Below, piece by piece: positions 12,476-23,626 of a stretch of DNA of 64,000 nt; the first letter of the stretch is position 1; each line of letters opens with the position of its first letter. Origin of the DNA: Rhyzopertha dominica (lineage: Eukaryota; Arthropoda; Insecta; Coleoptera; Bostrichidae); the NCBI GenBank assembly GCA_025024175.1, contig QCXZ01000137.1:26651327-26715326 (forward strand). The letters are read 5' to 3'. The notes below the pieces were generated by a model. The model was not told the origin of the DNA. It saw only the letters and a program-made list of their open reading frames with translations, and searched no databases. The translations under genes were made by a program, and so were the position numbers.

Positions 12476-13424
12476 AAATAAGAGAGGTGGCCGGTCACGT
12501 CTCATAAACCAGTAACCCCTTNGAGGTAAAAAAATTTTAAAGTAAAGTGGCCAAGGCTGGAAAATATTTTGGAGTTTGTAAAGTGACCGCTAGAAGGCTC
12601 TGTGGTACCTCCAAATTACAAAATTAATGTTTATGTCACTTTTAGCCTAATACCTGTCTGCGGTATTAAACATTTTAAGATTGTTTAGACTAAAATCTAC
12701 CATTTTTGTTTAGAACATTTTTTTGTTAAATGTTAAATAAAGGAGTGGGGGGCGGGTGAATATTAATATAGAAGATCGCTAATATTTCAGGTTTGGCTTG
12801 ACCGATTTCAACCAACGAGGTGTCATTTTCAAGAGCTTATGTGCCTTTATAAAAAGTAATTTTAAGTGTATGAACATAGTTTAGTTTGTTTGTTGACCGC
12901 AAGAGAGCGTTTTCTGAAATTACTACCTAAAATCGATTTTTCTCGAAATTTTTAAATGGTGCGGTTTTCACCATTTTAGTCTATATTCAATTGTTCTTTT
13001 AATGAAGTAAATAGCCCAAACAATTTCTGACACTTGAAATTGTTTTTTATAAGGGCACATAAGCTCTTGAAATCGGTCAAACCAAACCTGAAATATTAGC
13101 GATTTTCTATATTAATATTCACCCGCCCCCCACTCCGTTATTTGACATTTGACAAAAAAATGTTCTCAACAAAAATGGTAGATTTTAGTCTAAACAATTT
13201 TAAAATGTTTAATACCGCAGACATTTATTAGGCTAAAAATGACACAGACATTAATTTTGTAATTTTGAGGTACCACAGCGTCATTTAGCGGTCACTTTAC
13301 AAACTCGAAAATATTTTCCAGCAATTTCTCTTGGCCCCTTTACTTTAAAAAATTTTTACCTCTAAGCTCTAGGGCTACTGGTTTATGAGATATGACCGGC
13401 CACCTCTCTTATTTGCTCACCCTG
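12476..13424. mobile_element. TIR/foldback element family B, copy 1 (nonautonomous)
   Basis: The ends are CAGGGTGAGCAAATAAGAGA and its complement, next to TA on both sides, and the inverted similarity extends hundreds of bases inward. Internal landmarks present in both arms include GGTGGCCGGTC, the polypurine/C-rich CACCCGCC tract and CGCTAGA. A second copy lies at 30031-31062. No transposase frame is present. The CAGGG ends with TA flanks suggest mobilisation by a Tc1/mariner-like transposase. The insertion sits inside a SINE. Confidence 0.8.
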
Positions 13425-13480
13425 TACAAATGTACTGAACCACCGAGGCCGGCTACGTAACAGATGTGCTTAGTAAGTCA
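13425..13480 (-). mobile_element. tRNA-derived SINE, A-box part (interrupted)
   Basis: The minus strand reads GTAGCCGGCCTCGGTGGTTC, an A-box-like segment that continues the B-box part at 12355-12475. ATGTAC occurs on both sides of the inserted element, which fixes the empty site. The exact duplication is ambiguous (TA, ATG or AATG). Confidence 0.55.
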
Positions 13481-14347
13481 CTTTACCGAGACTAATCGGA
13501 CCTTTGACATTATTTGTTTATAACCAATTGATGGTATGATGTAGCAAGTGAATATAACCAGTTGTATTTTACACGTTTCCACGGTTCACTTACAGGATGT
13601 GAGAGGACATTGTCGTTTATTTTTTGCCCTTTCGTTTCACTTGATTTACCAAGTATAGTAGAACGTGTACCTTTTATTTGTTTATGTTTCGTATTAGAAA
13701 ATCGGATTTTAATTGATTGGCTTGTGCATTCACGATAAACTTACCGACAGGCAAATATCTTTTTGACGTATTTAGTATTTCGCCAGCAAATTAAATAGTT
13801 ATATGATGGGAGCTATTTGGTTTAAAGAAGTAACTGGTAAGGTGATAAGTTGTGTCGTATACTCTCTTGAGTTCTATTCATATACAGTGTATTTTTTTAC
13901 GTTGTACTTACAGTTGAGTGTTTTATAGCCACATTTACATAAAGTTCCCTATGCATGTAATCCCACCATTAACAAATGCATTGTTTTAAGGTATTGTTTG
14001 TCACTTGTTTCCTGCCCGTACGATTAGTACACCGCTTGTCACTTAAAACGCTAATGGGTGTTGTCTAATGAAGTATGGCGATTATTAGTTGTCGGAAAGC
14101 TAGGAAAAATAACGTGGTTTATAAAGTAGGGGAGGGACCGGATTGATTGAGTATTGATTGAATATTAAATTGAGGGCACAGTGTGATTCAGCGTCAATTT
14201 AGTGTAATTGCACCTTTTGTATTTGAATCCGTATTGATTTCTTCCTAACCAACATTTTAGTAGCCCGTGACAAAAATGATGGATTAAAGAATTCATTGGA
14301 TAAAGTAAGTGGTCTGTATTTATTCAGGGATAAATTTTTTGATTATA
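13481..14347. other. no feature recognised
   Basis: A+T-rich spacer between elements. The last four bases, TATA, abut the family A element and are repeated on its other side. Confidence 0.4.
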
Positions 14348-15316
14348 CAGGGTCCGCCACTTAAAACTCCTCAGGCTCGCATTTTCGCTATTTTTTTAGG
14401 TACAACCTTAAGTTATATATGAAATCGTAGGTCCTTTTAAACTCTTTAAAAATAGAATATTGGGTATACAAACATTTTTTGTTAATTATCATATTTTGCA
14501 ANTAANGTTAATTTTTATAAATATTTTTTAACCTTACCCCGTATAATAAATATTGCTTTATAGTTGGATGCCGCCATTTTGTTAATAGGGTTGTTCAGAA
14601 TTTTTTTAGTGTTATTTTAGTAGCTTATTACGGTACAAATTATGCCTACATACCCATCGCTGCCTACAAAACCCCAAAATTTGAAGTAACTTTTTAATAA
14701 ATAAAGTACAAAGTTCGTTCTACAGAGAGAGAGAGAGAGAGAGAAAGAGGCTAGAAAACGAAACCCTGCGATGAGGCTAGTTTGGTTTTCTACATTACGC
14801 ACTAGACTCATCGCAGGGTTTCGTCCTCTCTCTTTCTCTCTCTCTCTCTCTCTGTAGAACGAACTTTGTACTTTACTTATTTAAAAGTTACTCCAAATTT
14901 TGGGGTTTTGTCTGCAGCGATGAGTATGTAGGCATAATTTGTACCGTAATAAGCTACTAAAGTAACACAAAAAATTCTGTACAACCCTGTTAACAAAAAT
15001 GGCGGCGACAAGTTTTTCTTGTTTTTCACTAAGAAGGTGTAAAAATTACGCATACATTGTAAAGACACAAATTGAAGAAAATAAAAGCCGGCATCCAACC
15101 ATAAAGCAATACTTATTATACGGGGTAAGGTTAAAAAATATTTACAAAAATTAACTTTATTTGCGAAATATGATAATCTGCAAAAAAAAAATTTGGACAC
15201 CCAATATTCTATTTTTAAAGAGTTTAAAAAGACCTACAATTTGACATTTAACTTAAGGTTGTACCTAAAAAAATAAAGAAAATGCGAGTCTGGGGAGTTT
15301 TAGGTGGCGGACCCTG
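14348..15316. mobile_element. foldback element family A, copy 1 (TA flanks)
   Basis: A 969-bp element with inverted arms of about 450 bases. The ends are CAGGGTCCGCCACTTAAAAC and CTAAAACC-type complements, bounded by TATA on both sides, so the target duplication is TA or TATA. Near the centre each arm carries a (GA)n/(CT)n tract and a CCCTGCGATGAGGCTAGT hairpin segment around a roughly 20-base spacer. The minus-strand frames inside (14617-14811, 14877-15200) are byproducts of the arms and are not genes. TA flanks and CAGGGT ends point to a Tc1/mariner-mobilised nonautonomous element. Ns occur at 14502 and 14506. Confidence 0.85.
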
Positions 15317-16058
15317 TATATCTTCATTAAGAGAATATAAAGCACAGAAGTTTTAAACTTTTCTTCACTGGTCAACCCATTTTATTAACTTCGGGATATT
15401 ATAGTGAACAAACATTCTCAGTGTTTATAAGAAGAGGTTATTAAATTAATAAATGTGTGCACAAGCGAATTTTAATATTTATAGTGAATATTAACTTACC
15501 CGTTGGAAAAATGCCCTAGCGGCTAACAAATTGTTGTCAATCTTAATTCGCTACCATGCAGTGATGCGGATTCGTGTTTGCTTGTGGACTTTCTCTTCTT
15601 ACTGCGCTGGCTTTTGATCTGGTGTATAAGTAAATGTGAAGCCATTATTATAAAGTAGCTGACGATGTTGACAAGTACTCGTTAGAAAGTAACATGTTAC
15701 GGATAAGGTGCATGGTATAATACAAGCGATGTTAGAATTGAAAATTACCCATAAGGCAATCAGCTTTTATCCAAGGAAGGTAACCTTTATCTATATCTAT
15801 ATCGTTATGGTTGATTGTAGTCATTGGCATTGTACCAGTCGTATAAGTAAATGTTATAAATTTTAATATTGCTATTTTTATAGCGGGTGTTCAATGAAAA
15901 CGAGGCACCCTCATATTGAAGGGGTTGGGTAGTACCACATTTTGAAGGCATTTTAAAGTTCTTTTTGCATAAGAAAAAAACGATCAATTTCTAGTCTTAT
16001 TTTCTTTTAAAAGCCGTTAAATAAAACGGTCGAGATACGGGTGGATCACAATTTTTAC

Positions 16059-16596
16059 GTAGGCTGCTATATAAATGTAGGTAAATTTATAGTCAGAATC
16101 GGAATTATGCCATGAGAACAACCAACTAACAAAAATGATTGTCATGTTATCTAAATTTATCGAAAAGTGTGCAGATACTTCCTTCCGAGTACAGTAGAGT
16201 CAACAGAGGGTGTACCCAGTACTGTCAATATTTTTATATTTTCTATTTTTTTTTTCTAAAATATATGCACAAGAAGATAACGTCTGTTGAAAGCAGAATA
16301 TATCTTTTTTTCCATCAAAGCTACAAAGGTGTTAAAAAGGGCATTGAAGACACCGTCACTGGCGGTTTTGTAGGTCTGTGTGTAAATGCCTTTTAGCCGG
16401 AAACGGCAATAGTGCCCTCACCGGCTCCGTTTTGCCGGCGTGTGTGAAAACGCCCTTTATGGAGAATACTGATGACGTGCTGACTCCAGGTACTTATTTT
16501 TTATTTTTTTTGTATTTTTTTTATCAAGATAGTGTACTTGACCTAACCCGGTGGCGGCTGGTTAGGTGCGGCAAGTGAGGCACAACCTCATGATAA
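16059..16596 (+). repeat. dispersed repeat family C, long copy
   Basis: Full-length counterpart of 11040-11384. It has an extra block at about 16240-16436 that contains two related tandem units of about 60 bases (GGCGGTTTTG...GTGTGT...GCC and CCGTTTTGCCGG...GTGTGTG...CGCC). The short copy keeps only one of these, which suggests it lost the interval between the direct units. The two copies lie in the same orientation 5 kb apart. Confidence 0.75.
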
Positions 16597-17129
16597 TATT
16601 TAATAAAGTGAAAACAAAAGAACTTAAGTTGTAATTGGCACTTACATAACACATATTTAAGAACTAGGCATCCCTTAAATATAGACATGTTACCAGTATA
16701 CTTCTACCCGCTCTGGCCACTTATAAGCTTAGAAAATTGAGCCTATATTTACGAGCCCACCAGCCAATACGAATTTAGCGCGGATTATATTGTGATAACC
16801 GAGGCTCTAGTCTGAGAGCTTCATAGCTAGGACGTAACTCTGTCGACTCGAATCGGTAATTATCTGTTTCTACGGTACTACGTGACGTGTCAAGTTTGTG
16901 ACAATATATTTTCTATCTTAACATGGAGTCTACTGGCATCTCAATCCCTTTAATTAAAGTTTCGGACAGGGTTGCTAGTGTTATTACTACGGTAATAACA
17001 GTGCCTTCTCAATATGATTGTCATTTTAATGTCTTTCAACAGCTAACATAGCAATCCATTGCTCACTAAGTATTTTTTTTATAATCAAAGCTAGCACTAC
17101 CTACCATACTTCGAAGCTTATATATCCTT

Positions 17130-17260
17130 ATTTAGCCGGCTTCCGTAGTCCGGAGTGTAGCATGTCTGCCTCTGGGGTGAAAGGTTGCAGGTTTGAGTAC
17201 CGCCTATGGAATGTATATGTATACAATTTAACAACACAATAAAATACATACCTACTAAGT
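17130..17260 (+). mobile_element. tRNA-derived SINE relic
   Basis: GCCGGCTTCCGTAGTCCGGA and the following GTAGCATG form an A-box-like head. GGTTTGAGTACC at 17190-17201 matches a B box (GGTTCRANNCC) with drift. An A+T-rich tail with AATAAAATAC follows. The spacing of about 45 bases between boxes is tRNA-like. Confidence 0.5.
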
Positions 17261-17416
17261 TACTTAATTGCCATAAGTCGGAAGGGTCATTAATTGAAAA
17301 AATTAAAGTGTAAAGCTTGAGAGTTGAAAATTGAATAAGTAAATTTTATGCCCGTGATGGATTCCCCTATAAGAATTAATCATGCAAGTAACCCATTGAG
17401 CCTCACCCTTGCAATA

Positions 17417-17434
17417 GGTCACGAGCCGCCACTG
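17417..17434 (-). repeat. hAT-like transposon terminus (right)
   Basis: GGTCACGAGCCGCCACTG is the inverted counterpart of the end at 9532-9548 and reads CAGTGGCGGCTCGTGACC on the minus strand. The inner sequence differs from the left end after the TIR. Confidence 0.45.
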
Positions 17435-18357
17435 ACTTAACCTGACCGAAAACTGCAACATCGGTAGCTTCATGAGCAACAATGGACTACTAGCACAAAA
17501 AATTTTATGTGCTTAATTTTATCATTAAGGTCATATAATTACGTGTGCAAAGTATTTTTGAATTGTCTTTGTTAATACGCTATTTATTTTGTGTTAAAAT
17601 TCGAACCCCTTATCTGCGCTAAAACGATCACTGAACCGTTGTGACGTCAGAATTATCCAAATAAACAAGTTAAAGGGAACGGCGCGCGGCCCTCTGCTTT
17701 TAGAGGTCATTGCCACTCGTCACTCGCTGTTTATTTATCTTTTGCGGGCGCGGAGTATGCGCATAACAGACTCGATAATAGTGACGTGGACATCGTTTTG
17801 ATGTCACGTGAAATTTAAAGGACCAAATGCAATTTGTATCCCATTTGAGCAGGTTTATGTTTCTGATTATGAATGGATACAATCTGATCAAATTTTCCCG
17901 TAAGTTCCAACACGTGTTTGTGATAAACATGCTTATCCGGATGCAACTGAAGCTGCGAGTAGCAGCTTTAGCACAATTGCTATTTTTATATAATAAAGAC
18001 TATTTTCGCACATTTCTGGAGGGTAAACAGCATTTTTGTTCCGTAACTTCAGCGTCAGGTATAGTAATAAAAAATAATTCAGGAATGTAAAAAACACTGA
18101 CTGCATTGTCATAGCTTTTAATGCATTAGAGATGCAGTGCGTGATGTTTTCTCTTTTCTAAAAACAAAATCTGCTTGTCAGTTGCACCTACAAAAAAAAA
18201 CAAATGGAAAATCTGTATTTTTTACGCATTTGCTTTGTTAACTTCGAATGTTACACCACAATATGTCTATCTCCGAAATAAAATCGACTTGTTAAGAATT
18301 TTACTTGAATTTGTCTCCTATTAAGTAATGGTTGATCGTTTTCATTGAAACACCCGG

Positions 18358-20689
18358 TATATAAGGAAATCTTTCATTATAAAATCGGTTTCATCAAACA
18401 AAATTTTGTGTGATTGATTAGGGTTCATTTACTAGAATGTTCTAGTACATTTTGCATATATCACGTGGTTTTTATCGTGAAACAACTTCCGAGGGGTCCA
18501 CTGAATGCTTTGAAAACTTATTTGTGTTATTCGATTGAAATTTGGGATGCTTATTACATAATAAGTTTGTCTACATCTACGTACAATGTTAACAGATAGC
18601 AAAGCACTACTAAACATTTTACAACTACTGTTTCGCTCGAAATAGGTATATTATGTTCTGCACAGTAAAATAAAAATTCTAATTCAATATTAAGGAAAGC
18701 TAAACTTGCGTAACTTTGAAAATAAACGTTCTTAACATGTCACCTCTGGCTGTAGAAGTTTTGCTTATTTATCTTTAAATGCCTGAGAGTCTATGTCGCT
18801 GTGTTTAACTGATGATAAATATAGATTTGGTATGGTTAGAGAACCCAGCGTATCCAAGTATCAAATACAACTATATTTTTAAAATGTCGTCAACTACGTC
18901 ATGTAAATGGATTCATACCCACATATCCATTAAGTGCAGCTGGGGGTTGTAAAGTTAACTTGCAACGATTTAAGAACTATATGTGCATCATAACTATTAC
19001 CGACAAATGGAAGTTTATTGGCATAATTTAAAAATGACAATGTGACAACCTCTTTTCTTTCTCTATGCGTCAGGAATAAATTACACGAATCTCTGGAAGA
19101 CATTTTAGTTGGTGAAATTATCATAACATTTTCTGTATGATAGAATGTTTTTTTCTTAACTGTATTTACGGCTTTTATTAAATAGAATTGTCACGACTAA
19201 ATATGTCATATTCAATAAAGGTAAGCGGTAGGCGTCCGACATACTTTCATCCGTGGTAACAGGCACATGCCTAAAGCTAATATTAGCTAATTAGTTGAAT
19301 TTTGTGATGGCCCAGCGACACGCGCTAATTTTTGTATTGTTCTGGCAGTTAAATATTGACATACATTCCCGCTTTTGTAGCATCGTATGCCAAATTTTAC
19401 AAGCCGCATGTTGTCCTAGACGTATTATAAAATGTCGCGGGAACTAGAGATTGCTCCTATGAATTGGTCGTTGTGCGAAACAACAAAAATTTACGATGCC
19501 GTAAAGTGTTTTAAGGCTAAACCCATGAATTTGAAAGGCGAGAACATAACCTGCATTTCCTTTTAAGTTTGTATGGATTTGTTCTTTGCGTTTTATATTT
19601 TAACTAGATACAAATTCTGAACATATCTTTTTGAATAATGCGTATAGGGTGTCTGTCAAAGAAGGGCAGAAAACGCAACTTACAGTCCGATTTCCTTTTT
19701 AAAGTTCCCGCGCGAAACGCGCATGTCGCTCGTGCCATCCGAATGTGAACATAATTCCACGCAGTATGTTAAACGCAGTTAAAGAGGCGTATGCATTCCA
19801 TAAATAATACCCTCAGAGAGGTTTCTAGATGAAAACAGAAGAATTGTAACGTCGATTATTTCTTGCATTGTATTTTGTGGGTCCACGACTTATTTGTGAT
19901 GCGAGGTAGACGTGATGGTGATGGAATTACCGGAAACTTACATAAGATGCGAATACGCTATACGAGTACTGGTATTGACGTACGTGTCGGCCATTTTTCT
20001 GTGCTGGATCGAACAAGCCGAGCTACATACGGTGCGTAAGGTAAGCTCACTGTTCGGAACAAAATTATAGTTTAAAAAAATATTAAAGTGTTACTGTGTG
20101 TATGTTTGATTAGTTTACATTCCTTCGTATTGTTTAGTATTATAAATCGAAATTACATTTAGTTGCAATTTATTATTGAGTACAACAGCTGCGCGCTGTA
20201 AAGCTTAGGTACATGTGTTTCTCTTTCATTATAATGAGAACATCTAGGGGCCCAACACGTTACCAGTTCCCAGTACAAGGTGTAAATTGCTATTGTAGGT
20301 TAAGCTTCTCAACAATACATTGTAACTTAATGGAATTTCAAATTGTAATACTTCCTAAGTAAAACGAATCAGGTACTGAAACATACACAGTAACACTTTA
20401 AAATATTCTTTTAAAACTAAAATTCCACCGAATACTGAGCTTCCTTGAATCCAAGACCTTGACTCACCGCAGGCAAATGGTCGACATCTACGTGACACTA
20501 ATATAACGTATTGACGCTGAAGATGAGAAAATTGCAAGCCATCGATCGATTGATATCCAAAATTAATAACCATTAATAACCAGCATTTGTGAGGATGTGC
20601 TTTAGGAAGATATTGTTGCGAAATCAGCGCCATCTGTGGACGGGAGTCGCAGGCGTGTAGATGCGATGTAGTAGGACACTGCAAGTAGT
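18358..20689. other. no feature recognised
   Basis: A+T-rich, non-repetitive as far as I can see. Short frames occur on both strands at 18414-18617, each a shadow of the other, without motifs. Confidence 0.4.
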
Positions 20690-20725
20690 GATCCTAGTGA
20701 CAGACAGATGGCAGAAATGTCGGGA

Positions 20726-20845
20726 CTCTAGAGCAAAGCTCTAGAGAGTGTTATCAATCGAGCCTTCACGAAACGCCTGGAAGTGTCGCTTCTGGAATTT
20801 CGATGGGGGTATAAATAGCCCGACGGAGAAGAGCGCGGGTAGTTG
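20726..20845 (+). promoter_or_regulatory. heat-shock-like TATA promoter
   Basis: TATAAATAG at 20810-20818 lies in a G+C-rich setting (GGGGG before, CCCGACGG after). About 30 bases downstream is AGTTGTGAATT, a plausible start region. Upstream, TTCTGGAA (20790-20797) is a paired heat-shock half-site, with nearby GAA/TTC triplets only partly in 5-base register. Further up, CTCTAGAGC and GCTCTAGAG form a 9-base inverted repeat around AAA at 20726-20746. The arrangement resembles insect hsp70-type promoters, but the following sequence is not Hsp70. The function is inferred from these elements alone. Confidence 0.45.
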
Positions 20846-21029
20846 TGAATTACTGAAACAGATGTTTTTAGTGCAAGTGTGTACAGTATAGTGGTTTAGT
20901 GAATTAGTGGTGTTAAAACAGCAGTGTTTTGAACTAGTGGAGTAGAGACTTAGTGTATTTGATACTAGTCTTTTAAATAGGAGGACTTTAGTCAGAAATC
21001 GCAGTTTTCGATCCCGTACTCGCAGCAAT

Positions 21030-21690
21030 ATGAATAAATTGAAAGCAGGAGAAGGGTTTAATGCATTCGCAGGTAAAACAGTTGGCACTTTTGGAACAAA
21101 ACAATTATTGATTGAACTGCATACTTCTATGCGTAAAACAACTAAGACCAAGAAGAGTTTGTCGAATTTGTCGCGCTAAAATGTCTGGATGGGATATTTG
21201 TCGCACAGGCTATTGATGAGTTTTTGACTAAAACTCTTAAAGAAGAATTTCAGCCAGATAAATTCGTTAGATTGGGATGTCCGGAAGAAACTGTGGTGTA
21301 CAAGTAATTTTGCGCAAAACAAGGTGAAGCAAACGCAAAATCATTAGAGTTTTAAAAGATAATTTTGCTCTTATATTGGAGGACTTAGAAACGCAATCGA
21401 GTAACGGAAATAGTGGTACTCTAAAACATGCCTTTCAGCTCTACACCGCTGCTTCCAGAGCCTTATATCGATAACCAAAAAAACTTGGTCATGTTGGAAC
21501 CCCTGGTAAATGTGCTGCAGTCAGTAGCTTTGGACACACCTCGCAGCACATAATTATTCTGCAGTTGTCTAAAAGCCACCACCGTGATGATTCCGAAAAA
21601 GCCACAAATGAAACTTTAGAATGTTACTGTCGTCAGCCCTTACGGATAGACTAGGGCTGGAGGACGACAAGATTATCGTTCATTGTTGAG
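21030..21690 (+). pseudogene. decayed coding region, family not recognised
   Basis: An ATG at 21030 opens 49 codons (start MNKLKAGEGFNAFAGKTVG). From about 21146 a different frame takes over with DQEEFVEFVALKCLDG, IDEFLTKTLKEEF and LGCPEETVVYK to a TAA at 21305. A third segment (21346-21474) gives RVLKDNFALILEDLE and AFQLYTAASRALYR. A further frame gives MLEPLVNVLQSVALDTPRS near 21490-21550. Together they read as one protein broken by at least two frame changes and several stops. The residue mix is protein-like, but no domain is recognised. The promoter-like segment at 20726-20845 lies about 190 bases upstream in the same orientation, so this may be a dead copy of a heat-inducible gene or of a mobile element using such a promoter. 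The alternative minus-strand frame at 20741-21151 is a shadow. Confidence 0.42.
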
Positions 21691-22319
21691 AGACAACGTC
21701 ATTGATGCAACCTTCCAGCACAAAACCTTTCAGAATTTGGAATAATAATAGGTACCATATATCGACTGCATTATTACTTTTTTTGATGAACCGTTTTCTG
21801 TAGAATTATTATATATATATCTGTAATATTATTGGGAAGCCTCACGGAAACTTGTGGATTTTACGATTTGCCAAACATAAAAAATGAAATCGAACTTTGG
21901 TAACAATTATGGCAGGGCAACTCAGTGCAACTCAGCTGATTGTTGTTGATGTTCTAGAAGACACAAAAGCCTTCTTTTCCGAAACGTGTAAAGCATCAAA
22001 AATTTTGATAGCTCTACCGTGCATAACCTGTCATATTTTTGCTAATTATTTTTCATTCCTGAGCCTTCTTTTGTTTTCATGTCAGCGCACTTCCAAGGCA
22101 GCATATTATTTTTATATGACAACCAAGTGATTCTTTGTGGATTGGTATTGCTCTTTTTATCCTTGATATGTGCTGCTGATTATTTTGTATGGTTGTTTTT
22201 TTTTAAATAAATAACAAAAAGCGTTATCAAAGCAGGTTCTGCAGGTGTAATTACTGGTTTTTATTCATTTGATGATAATCTTAATGCTTGTAATGCTTAA
22301 TTCACTAAACAAGTCTTTA
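21691..22319. other. no feature recognised
   Basis: A+T-rich stretch with a short TA-repeat tract near 21810. A 77-codon frame (21897-22130) shows no motif. Confidence 0.4.
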
Positions 22320-22770
22320 CATAAAATTAAATGTTCAAACTGAAGACCTCGTACAGCTTGATAACCTAGTCTCTCACAGAAATTGCGCAAGGTATTTTGT
22401 AGCCAGTTGGGCAGTATTTCTGGAATTACGTGCCTGACTCTGACTTTTAGCTCTTGAAAATTTCGTGGTTTTTTTTTTGTACATCGGTCCTTTGAATGCC
22501 CCCAGAAGAGAAAATCTAATGGGCTTGAATCAGGGACCTACTATGGCATTCAATAGATGCCTGACGTCCTATCCACCGACCAGGGAAGCCGTTATCCAGA
22601 TAAAGCCGAACATTAACTTCAGAATGTGGTCGTGCGCCTTCTTGTTGAAACCAAACATTGCACCACAATGCACAGTGTCAGGTGCAATATTATCACGCCG
22701 TAGCGTAGGTTCAGGTTGATATCTGCTGTTGCATTTCCAGTTATTAAGCATGTGTTGTCTAGTTATACCA
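22320..22770 (-). pseudogene. IS630/mariner-type transposase, C-terminal relic
   Basis: Minus-strand translation reads VWFQQEGARPHSEVNVRLYL, then DNGFPGRWIGRQASIE, then after a frame change PDSSPLDFLFWGHSKDR, followed by KPRNFQELKVRVRHVIPEI. These match the conserved C-terminal block of insect IS630/Tc1/mariner-like DDE transposases, usually written QQDGAPPH...FPxRWIGR...SPDLTPLDFFLWG. The aspartate normally in QQDGA is Glu here, and at least one frameshift breaks the chain, so it is inactive. Only the C-terminal third of the protein is visible and no TIRs were identified. Text near 22400 on the plus strand encodes the tail. The 84- and 60-codon frames overlapping it are partial or shadow frames. 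Confidence 0.8.
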
Positions 22771-23211
22771 CATTTATAGTTTCTGAGTATAGTGTAAATA
22801 CTGTTTCATCATTCAGTGAGAATTTTCACTAGACCAGTAGTGGCAGTTATGTCTGTTTACAAAACCAATATCTTCGTCAGAAAATAAAATGCATCATTAT
22901 CATCATCACACAAAACTGTATTCTTCTGTCAGGATCATTTCAACGGAGAAGGTGTACTTTGTAAGGCTTGTATGTGGCCTTTTTTAATATTCAAATAACC
23001 AACGATTGACTATTATTATTGTCCGAGTCATTTTGCTTGGTTGAAGTTATCCGTAACGCTAACTAATACATCAAAGCTTGATCTTCACTTGTAGCCGATT
23101 TCGGCCGTCCGAATCTTGGGATATATACTAAATCAACCTTTTAATTACTGAAAAATACTTCAAACTGGATGAAAAAAAATTAAAAACCGGGAGTCACTTT
23201 ATCTTTTTATA

Positions 23212-23233
23212 AAATCATCATCATCATCATCAT
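23212..23233 (+). repeat. (ATC)n microsatellite
   Basis: Six tandem ATC units. A looser CATCAT run occurs at about 22891. Confidence 0.8.
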
Positions 23234-23626
23234 ATACGTACCATCCGAGTGGTCTATTTTTTAACTTACCTATTTTGTATTTCAGAATCAATCTTTGTAT
23301 ATTTTCTAGTTTATTTTGTTGTTATTTATATTTGTTCTCATTGTTGATGCAGATATCTTTTTCAGTTTGGAATAGAAGGTTGACTTCGTTTGTGTTTCTG
23401 GTTAGCGCATAAATACTTTTTGTAGATATTGTTGGTCCACTATATATTGTTGTATAGTTGTATACGACGTTCTATATCCATTTGTTGTATACTGCAGCTC
23501 TTATTGTTTATTTTACTATAAATGTTATTTTTCCAAATTTTTGCTCACTTTAGTAGTGTTTTAATATTCTGCCCTTCCTAACGAAAAAAAAAATCTTTTG
23601 ATTTTATATTTTAGGTAGATACTCAT

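Larger units (their letters stand above)
15883..18357. mobile_element. possible TIR element family D with nested insertions
   Basis: GCGGGTGTTCAATGAAAACG at 15883 is the inverted counterpart of CGTTTTCATTGAAACACCCG ending at 18357. Both have TATA immediately outside. A third, left-type copy starts at 36398 and shares further internal sequence with the right arm, including AACAAGTCGATTTTAT-like text. The interior here contains the family C repeat, a SINE and a hAT-like end, so either one element received several insertions or two separate ends happen to be opposed. No transposase motif is visible. Confidence 0.45.

Noticed and set aside
14877..15200. 107-codon minus-strand frame
   Set aside because: It lies in the right arm of family A copy 1 and is explained by the element.
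20741..21151. 136-codon minus-strand frame
   Set aside because: It lies opposite the promoter-like segment and the plus-strand coding relic, and has no motif; treated as a shadow.
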